Shown here: positions 35,572 to 41,313 of the stretch, piece by piece | How the letters are laid out: the number at the start of each line of letters is the position of its first letter | How positions within the stretch are numbered: position 1 is the first letter of the stretch | Assembly: GCF_001613205.1 (NCBI RefSeq) | Contig: NZ_BDBX01000022.1 | Coordinates: 1-41,313 of the forward strand | Direction of reading: 5' to 3' | DNA from: Nocardia sienata NBRC 100364 | GTDB lineage: Bacteria > Actinomycetota > Actinomycetes > Mycobacteriales > Mycobacteriaceae | Length of the DNA stretch: 41,313 nt | Made by a program: the position numbers and the translations under genes | Notes under the pieces: model-generated | Databases searched by the model: none | Seen by the model: the letters and a program-made list of their open reading frames with translations, nothing else | Told to the model about the DNA's origin: nothing

Positions 35572-35608
35572 TGACCTCAACCCGACTCGAGATTGCAGGC
35601 TGAGGTCA
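35572..35608. promoter_or_regulatory. Inverted repeat in subI operon/methyltransferase divergent spacer
   Basis: TGACCTCA (35572-35579) and TGAGGTCA (35601-35608) are perfect 8-bp inverted arms with a 21-base spacer, one pair of helical turns apart. They lie between the divergent sulfate importer operon and the methyltransferase gene; the right arm abuts the methyltransferase ATG and supplies its GAGG. It may be an operator for the importer operon. Confidence 0.4.
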
Positions 35609-36270
35609 TGACACAGGCACCAGAGGTATGGAACTCCGCCTACGACAACGACACCGCACCGTGGATCATCGGTGAACCCCAGCCCGCGATCGTCGCCCTC
35701 GAACGCGCCGGCCGGATCCGCGGCCGCGTCCTGGACCCCGGCGCGGGTGCCGGTGAGCACACCATCGCGCTCACCGCCCTCGGCTACGACGTGCTCGGCG
35801 TGGATCTGTCCCCGAGCGCGGTCGCCTACGCGCGCCGCAACGCCGCGGCCAAGAATGTGCCGACCGCGCGGTTCGACGTGGCCGATATGGTCGCCCTCGC
35901 CCACTCCGGCGACAACCCGCTCGGCACCTTCGACACGATCGTCGACAGTGCGCTGTTCCATGTGTTCGTCTCCGACGCCGGGGCCCGGGCCGACTACGTC
36001 AGCACACTGCACCGCCTGTGCGCGCCGGGCGGGTACGTGCATATCCTGGCGCTCTCGGACACCGAACCCGGGTTCGGTCCGCGGATCGGCGCGGCGATGA
36101 TCCGCGACTCGTTCGCCGGCCCCGGCTGGGAGGTCGAGGACCTGCGGCCCGAGCACTACTACGGCCGGATCACCGAGACGGTCGCCGACCGGGCCGGGGA
36201 CCTCACTCCCGACGCCGCGGGCAAGGTGGAACTCGCCGCCTGGCTGGCCCGGATCCGACGCGTCGGCTGA
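35608..36270 (+). CDS. SAM-dependent class I methyltransferase
   Basis: This 220-residue Rossmann-fold methyltransferase has motif I VLDPGAGAGEHTIAL, the acidic loop GVDLSPSAV and the motif-III-like FDVADM. It resembles thiopurine/tellurite-resistance or ubiquinone-type small-molecule methyltransferases (WIIGEPQPAI near the N-terminus is typical of such actinobacterial proteins). The substrate is unknown. The ATG at 35608 is preceded by GAGG. It is divergent from the sulfate importer operon, in the place of Rv2401-2402. Confidence 0.88.
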   Translation: MTQAPEVWNSAYDNDTAPWIIGEPQPAIVALERAGRIRGRVLDPGAGAGEHTIALTALGYDVLGVDLSPSAVAYARRNAAAKNVPTARFDVADMVALAHSGDNPLGTFDTIVDSALFHVFVSDAGARADYVSTLHRLCAPGGYVHILALSDTEPGFGPRIGAAMIRDSFAGPGWEVEDLRPEHYYGRITETVADRAGDLTPDAAGKVELAAWLARIRRVG

Positions 36271-36287
36271 GCCGTGGTGGACGGCTC
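36269..36287 (+). terminator. Hairpin after the methyltransferase gene
   Basis: GAGCCGT (36269-36275), loop GGTGG and ACGGCTC (36281-36287) form a perfect 7-bp stem that begins at the stop codon. There is no T-run. It separates the gene from the GH15 gene 42 bp downstream. Confidence 0.45.
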
Positions 36288-36312
36288 GGGGCCGCGCGAC
36301 CCATGATGGGGT

Positions 36313-38325
36313 ATGCCGAGTCCCGAGCACGCACCGTCGGCCGACGGGAAACCGGGCACCTTCCCGGCTCTTCCGCCGCAAACCAAGCTGCCGCAGAGCA
36401 ATTTCCCGGTCATCGATGACTACGCCTTCCTGTCCGACTGCGAAACCACGTGTCTGATCGCCAGTAACGGCGCGGTCGAGTGGATGTGTGTCCCGCGCCC
36501 GGATTCACCGAGTGTTTTCGGCGCCATCCTGGATCGCAGCGCCGGCCATTTCCGGCTGGGCCCCTACGGTCGCACCGTGCCCGCCGCCCGCCGCTATCTG
36601 CCCGGCGGAATGATCCTGGAGACCACCTGGCAGACCGAGGCGGGCTGGCTGATCGTCCGGGACGCGCTGGTGCTGGGCCCATGGCACAGCACCGAACAGC
36701 GCAGCCGCACCCATCGCCGCACGCCGACCGATTGGGACGCCGCCCATATGCTGCTGCGCACGGTCAAATGCGTGAGCGGTACGGTCGAACTCGAACTGAG
36801 CTGTGAACCGTCGTTCGACTACCACCGGGCCTCGGCCACCTGGGAGTACACGGGCAAGGTGTACGAGGAGGCCTCCGCGGTCTGTGCCGCCGACCCGACG
36901 GCCGGGCCCACCCTGGTGCTCACCACCGATCTGCGGCTGGGTCTCGAGGGGCGCGAGGCCCGAGCGCGGACCCGGATGCGCGAGGGCGACTGCGCCTATG
37001 TCGCGCTCACCTGGTCGGAACTGCCGGCGCCGCAAACCTTCGCCGAGGCCACCGAGAAGATGTGGACGACCATAGAATGCTGGCGGCAGTGGGTCACCCT
37101 CGGTGATTTCCCGGACCATCCCTGGCGTCGCTATCTGCAACGCAGCGCCCTCACGCTGAAAGGCCTCACCTACGCCCCTACCGGCGCTCTGATGGCCGCC
37201 GCCACCACCTCGCTGCCCGAGTCCCCCGGCGGCGAGCGCAACTGGGACTACCGCTACTCCTGGGTGCGCGATGCCAGTTTCGCCCTGTGGGGTCTGTACA
37301 CCCTGGGCCTGGACCGCGAAGCCGACGATTTCTTCGCCTTCCTGCACGACGCCACCACCGGACCCGACGGTGAGGCAGTGCCCCTGCAGGTGCTGTACGG
37401 AATCGGCGGGGAGCGCGAACTCACCGAGCGCACTCTCGATCATCTGTCCGGCTACGGCAACGCGCGGCCGGTCCGGATCGGCAACGGCGCCTACAACCAG
37501 GAGCAGCACGATATCTGGGGCACCATGCTCGACGCGGTGTACCTGCACGTGAAATCCCGTCAGCATGTGCCGGAAACATTGTGGCCGATGCTGGAACGCC
37601 AGGTAGGTGCGGCCATCGACCACTGGCGCGAACCCGATCGGAGTCTGTGGGAGGTCCGCGGCCAACCCCAGCACTTCACCTCCTCGAAGGTGATGTGCTG
37701 GGTGGCGCTGGACCGCGGCGCGCGCATCGCCGAACTGCATGGTCAGGCCCATATCGCCCAGGAATGGCATCGGATCGCCGAGGAGATCCGGGCCGATGTG
37801 CTGGCCCACGGCGTGGACGACCGCGGTCGCTTCACCCAGGTTTACGGCGGCACGACCCTCGACGCCTCGCTGCTCTTGGTGGTACTCACCCGGTTCCTGC
37901 CCCCGGACGATCGGCGGGTTCGCGCCACCGTGCTCGGCATCGCCGAGGAGCTCACGGAGAACGGCCTGGTACTGCGCTACCGCAACGAGACCACTGACGA
38001 CGGGCAGGTCAGCCCCGAGGGCAGTTTCACCATCTGCTCGTTCTGGCTGGTATCGGCGCTGGTGGAGATAGGCGAGATCGGCCGCGCCCGCAGACTGTGC
38101 GAACGGCTGCTCACCCATGCCAGCCCACTGAAGTTGTACGCCGAGGAAATCGACCCGTCCACCGGCCGGCATCTGGGCAACTACCCCCAGGCGTTCACCC
38201 ACCTGGCCCTGATCAACGCGGTCACCCACCTGATCCGGGCCGAAGGCTCCCAGGAGGCCGGAACGTTCCGGCCGGCCCACAGCAACACCGGCGGCACCCC
38301 GTGGCGCAGCCGGCCCCGGCGCTGA
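36313..38325 (+). CDS. Glycoside hydrolase family 15 enzyme (trehalase/glucoamylase type)
   Basis: This 670-residue cytoplasmic GH15 protein has an N-terminal beta-sandwich domain (about 35-270) and a C-terminal (alpha/alpha)6 barrel. The first catalytic region is ERNWDYRYSWVRDASF (about 306-321) and the second is YAEEIDPSTGRHLGNYPQAF (about 608-627), each supplying a catalytic Glu. The gene corresponds by order to Rv2402, whose GH15 family in mycobacteria includes a trehalase. Trehalose hydrolysis is therefore the likeliest activity, with glucoamylase or dextranase as alternatives. No signal peptide is seen. It converges with the dynamin-like gene with four bases between stops. Confidence 0.9.
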   Translation: MPSPEHAPSADGKPGTFPALPPQTKLPQSNFPVIDDYAFLSDCETTCLIASNGAVEWMCVPRPDSPSVFGAILDRSAGHFRLGPYGRTVPAARRYLPGGMILETTWQTEAGWLIVRDALVLGPWHSTEQRSRTHRRTPTDWDAAHMLLRTVKCVSGTVELELSCEPSFDYHRASATWEYTGKVYEEASAVCAADPTAGPTLVLTTDLRLGLEGREARARTRMREGDCAYVALTWSELPAPQTFAEATEKMWTTIECWRQWVTLGDFPDHPWRRYLQRSALTLKGLTYAPTGALMAAATTSLPESPGGERNWDYRYSWVRDASFALWGLYTLGLDREADDFFAFLHDATTGPDGEAVPLQVLYGIGGERELTERTLDHLSGYGNARPVRIGNGAYNQEQHDIWGTMLDAVYLHVKSRQHVPETLWPMLERQVGAAIDHWREPDRSLWEVRGQPQHFTSSKVMCWVALDRGARIAELHGQAHIAQEWHRIAEEIRADVLAHGVDDRGRFTQVYGGTTLDASLLLVVLTRFLPPDDRRVRATVLGIAEELTENGLVLRYRNETTDDGQVSPEGSFTICSFWLVSALVEIGEIGRARRLCERLLTHASPLKLYAEEIDPSTGRHLGNYPQAFTHLALINAVTHLIRAEGSQEAGTFRPAHSNTGGTPWRSRPRR

Positions 38326-38329
38326 GCGG

Positions 38330-40135
38330 TCAGGCGGCGACGAAACTGTCGGCCTGCTGGCGCAGGTCGCGCAGTTTACCCATCTCGCTGTCCAACCGGG
38401 CCAGCCGCTCGGCGCCCCGATCGCCGTACTGGGCGCCGGCTTCCTCGGCGACGCGTAGCGCCTCGTCCGCGGTGCGCAACGCGTCGGTGGCTATATCGGT
38501 GAAATGATCCCGCAGCACCCGCTGCACCTCACGCAGGCGGGTCCGGGACTCCTTGCCGACCTGGAACACCACATCGTCCATCAAACGCGCCAGCGCCACC
38601 TTGGCCTCGGCCTGTCGCCGCTGCCGGCGGGTGCGCCGGTCCTCCCACAGGGCATGCAGACCCAGCAGAATGCCGGCGCCGGCCGAATACCAGTTCACCA
38701 GGGACATACCGAGCAGGCTGGTGGCCAGGCCGACCATCAGGATACCGCCGTAGGAACCGCGCAGCGCGGACAGGAACTGCTCGGTCACACCGGCTTTCGC
38801 GCTCTGCAGCGGCTCCAGCGCCGCGACGTCCTCCAGCAGTTCGGCGGGATACTGCGGACGGATATCGGGCAGATCCGGGCGTCGGTGGTCGGCGGGGAAC
38901 CGCGCGGCCACCTGCTCGCCCAGTTCCTCGGCGCGATAGTTGGCCGTTTCGAAATTCTCCGCGATCGCCTCGGCGATCCTGGCCTCGAGATCGGTGCCGA
39001 AGCGCGCCCAGCGGGCCGCCGGGTCGGTACGCGAGATCTCCGCCTCGGCATCGCGCACCAGGATCCGCAGCCGATGCCGCAGATCGTGTTCGATATCGGC
39101 CATGAGTTCGGTGCTGCCGTCGGCGAGGGTGATCTGCCAGGTCGCGGTGCGCTGGCGTAGCTGATCGGCCTGGTCCCGGGCGGTCGCCAGCTGCTGGGTG
39201 ACATGTGCCCGGCGGCGCGGATCACGCAGGGCGTCGGCCTCGGTGCGCAGCGTGACACCGAGATGGTCGCCGACCAGCCGGATATCGCGCACCGCGGACT
39301 GTACGGCCGCCGCGTCGGCGTGGGCGACCACGTAGTCGCGCAGATGTTCGACAAGTTGCGGCAGACCCGATTCGATCGCACGCTGCTGATCACCGGACTG
39401 CTGCGCCTCCTGATGGAGGGCGGCCGAGACCGGCGCCACCGCGAAGCCCAGCCCGGCGGCATCGAGCAGTTCGCGATTACGTTCCTGCACGTGTGTCCAG
39501 TGCGGGTTCCGATCGATTTTGTTGAGTACGCAGATCACCGTGGGGCACACCTGACCGATCCGCCGCAGATGCTCGATCTGCTCCCGGCTGTACTCGTTGT
39601 CCGCGTCGCTCACATAGAGCACGGCGTCGGCGGCGGCGATCATCGACCAGGTGCTGCGGTCCTGCACGGCCGCTCCGGGGGCGTCCATCAGCACGATCCC
39701 CTCGGCCAGCAGGGGGCTGGGCTGGGTGAAATCGGCCCGGATCACGCCTTTGGCCATGAGCGCCGGAGCCGGGTTCAGCGGATCGACGGGCTGACGCCGA
39801 ATACGCCCACCGCCCTCGCGGCGGATGAGGGTGGCGGAAGGTTCGGGTCCGTACTCCACGATCGCGGGCACGCTGATCGCGCTGTCGGTGGCGCTGATCG
39901 GCGCCCCCGCCATGGTGTTGACCAGAGTGCTCATCCCGCTCTTCGGCGGACCGACCACCACCAGCCGCACCCGGGTGTCGGCCACCCGGGCGCGCACCAT
40001 CCCGAGCCGGCCCCGCAAGTCGTTACGACTCGCGGTGCGTGATACGTCCCGCAGCTCATCGATGATCTGGATGAGGGGGGCCATCACATCCGGGTTCTTC
40101 ACCGTGGCGGCCCGCGGTCCGGCTACGGCAGACAA
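38330..40135 (-). CDS. Dynamin-like GTPase (IniA/IniC type) with altered P-loop
   Basis: This 601-residue bacterial dynamin-like protein is of the kind represented by mycobacterial IniA/IniC, which remodel membranes. The G domain spans about 50-270. The P-loop is G62-PPKSG-M68-S69-T70, so the invariant Lys of GxxxxGK[ST] is Met (codon ATG). G3 is D151-A-P-G154 and G4 is N205-K-I-D208, both intact. Helical stalk regions follow, with a hydrophobic membrane hairpin at about 471-500 and a basic coiled coil to the end. It may bind GTP weakly or use the nearby K65; this is unknown. The partner upstream is a Thr/Pro-rich protein. Confidence 0.85.
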   Translation of the reverse strand: MSAVAGPRAATVKNPDVMAPLIQIIDELRDVSRTASRNDLRGRLGMVRARVADTRVRLVVVGPPKSGMSTLVNTMAGAPISATDSAISVPAIVEYGPEPSATLIRREGGGRIRRQPVDPLNPAPALMAKGVIRADFTQPSPLLAEGIVLMDAPGAAVQDRSTWSMIAAADAVLYVSDADNEYSREQIEHLRRIGQVCPTVICVLNKIDRNPHWTHVQERNRELLDAAGLGFAVAPVSAALHQEAQQSGDQQRAIESGLPQLVEHLRDYVVAHADAAAVQSAVRDIRLVGDHLGVTLRTEADALRDPRRRAHVTQQLATARDQADQLRQRTATWQITLADGSTELMADIEHDLRHRLRILVRDAEAEISRTDPAARWARFGTDLEARIAEAIAENFETANYRAEELGEQVAARFPADHRRPDLPDIRPQYPAELLEDVAALEPLQSAKAGVTEQFLSALRGSYGGILMVGLATSLLGMSLVNWYSAGAGILLGLHALWEDRRTRRQRRQAEAKVALARLMDDVVFQVGKESRTRLREVQRVLRDHFTDIATDALRTADEALRVAEEAGAQYGDRGAERLARLDSEMGKLRDLRQQADSFVAA

Positions 40136-40237
40136 GCCCTCTCCTCACTCTCGGTCACAAAATCCCGTCATCCGACCGCGCTCGGTCGAATCGACCCCCC
40201 GTACGACCGGACGGAACCCCCCGCCGGTCGTGAACCG

Positions 40238-41313
40238 TCACATGAATACCCAGTGGCCGTGATCGCCAATCGAATCCTCGGTCACCGCCACAGTATGCGG
40301 CAGCAATCCGCCGGACAGATCACCGGCCAGGCCACCGCTCGCGATACCGAGCGCGATCGGCTCGCTATCTGGCGTGACGGCCACCGCGTGCACATCGTAC
40401 GGAACCGGCGAACCGTGCTCGGCGATCGGCTGCACCTGGGGCGCTACCGGCAGCGGTGTCGGCAGCGGGTGCGGCGCCACCGGGGCGTCCGGCAGGACCG
40501 GTTGCTGGGTCGGCACACTCACGGTGGGCACCGGGACGGACGGTTGGTCCGCGGTGGGCACCTGCTGCGTGGGGACCGGCTGCGTGGGGATCTCCACCGT
40601 GGACGGAGTCCCGTCCGGGGTCTGATCACCGGCGCCCGGGCCGTTCGAGCCGGTACCACCGATCGGGTCGGTGGTGGTACCGCCGGTCTCGGTCCCACCG
40701 GTGGAGGCGCCGGGGCTCGTGGTGGTGGCGCCGGTCGATTCGCCGGTGCTGCCGGTGGCCCCGCCCTGGGAGGTGGTGGTCTCCGGCATCGTGCTTCCGG
40801 TGGACGGGCCCTCGGTGCCGGTGGTGGTCTCCGGCGAGGTGACCGAACCGTCCGGAGATGTGGTGGTGCTCCCGCCGAGCGGCGGTGTGGTGCTGCCGTC
40901 CACCGTGGTGCTGCCGTCCGGGGACGTGGTCGTAGTGCCGTCGGGGCCGGTGGTCGTGGTGCCGGTGGTGGACGTGGCGTCGCCGGTGGTCGTCGGCGTG
41001 GTCGTTGTCGGCACGACGGGGGTGGAGGGCCCGGGCAGAGCCGGCTCGGCCGGCGGCTGTGGCTCCGGTGTCCGCGGCGGCCGGTGGAACAGTTCCGGCA
41101 GCTGCGCGGCGGGCGCGGTCAGCGGCGACGGTCCGGCCGGCGCATGGAGGACATTGGCCATCGGAGTGGTCGCCGCATCGGGCTGGACCGTGGTCTGCAG
41201 CGGGGTCGCCGCGACCGGCTGCACCGCCGGTGCCATGGCGGCCGGTACGGCAACCGGCGGCGGAACGGGGGCCGGAGCCATCGGCGCGGGCGCGACCGGG
41301 GCCGCGGCCACTG
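40238..41313 (-). CDS. Thr/Pro/Ser/Gly-rich protein, 5' end outside window
   Basis: The frame is open to the right edge, so the N-terminus is missing; about 358 residues are visible. The visible part is Ala/Pro-rich (first 90), then Thr/Ser/Gly/Pro repeats with recurrent TTTSPDGSTT-type units (about 100-240), then Pro/Gln/Val-rich, ending in a less biased 55-residue block that closes with GDHGHWVFM. It looks disordered and possibly surface-exposed or secreted. It lies upstream of the dynamin-like gene on the same strand. Actinobacterial loci of this kind carry IniB-like or Hsp70-like proteins with such tails, but the diagnostic N-terminus is not visible. Confidence 0.6.
   Translation of the reverse strand, partial: VAAAPVAPAPMAPAPVPPPVAVPAAMAPAVQPVAATPLQTTVQPDAATTPMANVLHAPAGPSPLTAPAAQLPELFHRPPRTPEPQPPAEPALPGPSTPVVPTTTTPTTTGDATSTTGTTTTGPDGTTTTSPDGSTTVDGSTTPPLGGSTTTSPDGSVTSPETTTGTEGPSTGSTMPETTTSQGGATGSTGESTGATTTSPGASTGGTETGGTTTDPIGGTGSNGPGAGDQTPDGTPSTVEIPTQPVPTQQVPTADQPSVPVPTVSVPTQQPVLPDAPVAPHPLPTPLPVAPQVQPIAEHGSPVPYDVHAVAVTPDSEPIALGIASGGLAGDLSGGLLPHTVAVTEDSIGDHGHWVFM

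Overview
The window comes from a high-GC actinobacterium of the Mycobacteriales, most likely Nocardia or a close relative. Coding sequence is dense, GTG starts are frequent, and neighbouring genes are often coupled by ATGA, GTGA or TGATG overlaps. The housekeeping gene order follows the M. tuberculosis stretch Rv2362c-Rv2402 (recalled, not searched), with the mycobactin cluster absent between hrcA and hemW and several accessory blocks inserted.

Layout. (1) 83-892: recO. (2) 976-8037: an accessory block that separates recO from era. It holds a cupin gene divergent from a LysR regulator, then a leftward six-gene conservon: sensor kinase cvnA, roadblock cvnB, DUF742 cvnC, GTPase cvnD, a CYP157-like P450 whose ExxR arginine is Trp, and a second, complete P450. 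(3) 8384-16007: a leftward RNA/stress housekeeping run of era, a cytidine-deaminase-like gene, a CNNM/CorC-type CBS protein, ybeY, phoH, rsmE, dnaJ2 and hrcA, followed by hemW (16353-17561). (4) 17762-23485: a rightward sulfate-reduction operon of sirA, cysH, cysD, cysN and a sirohydrochlorin chelatase. It is preceded by a 30-codon leader ORF whose 3' part carries Cys-Ser-Ala-Cys-Cys and by a strong 11-bp inverted repeat. (5) 23525-31329: a HAD phosphatase, a membrane-anchored Hsp70-like protein with a repetitive Gly/Ser tail, a double-HTH Lrp/AsnC regulator, and a ferredoxin-FNR fusion (fprB type) paired with an AurF-like diiron oxygenase. (6) 31330-35524: the leftward sulfate importer operon (69-aa membrane protein, 25-aa membrane micropeptide, subI, cysT, cysW, cysA). 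(7) 35608-41313: a methyltransferase, a GH15 trehalase/glucoamylase-type enzyme, a dynamin-like GTPase with a Met in place of the P-loop Lys, and the 3' part of a Thr/Pro/Ser/Gly-rich protein cut by the window edge.

Together, SubI-CysTWA imports sulfate, CysDN activates it to APS, CysH reduces APS to sulfite, and SirA reduces sulfite to sulfide using siroheme whose iron the chelatase can insert. FprB is a plausible but unproven source of ferredoxin electrons. The Cys-codon leader is the most interesting item: its arrangement fits cysteine-responsive translational control of the reduction operon, as described for leaderless polycysteine uORFs in mycobacteria. No rRNA, tRNA, CRISPR array, transposase, integrase or prophage gene was found. 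All family assignments were made by reading motifs; no search was run.
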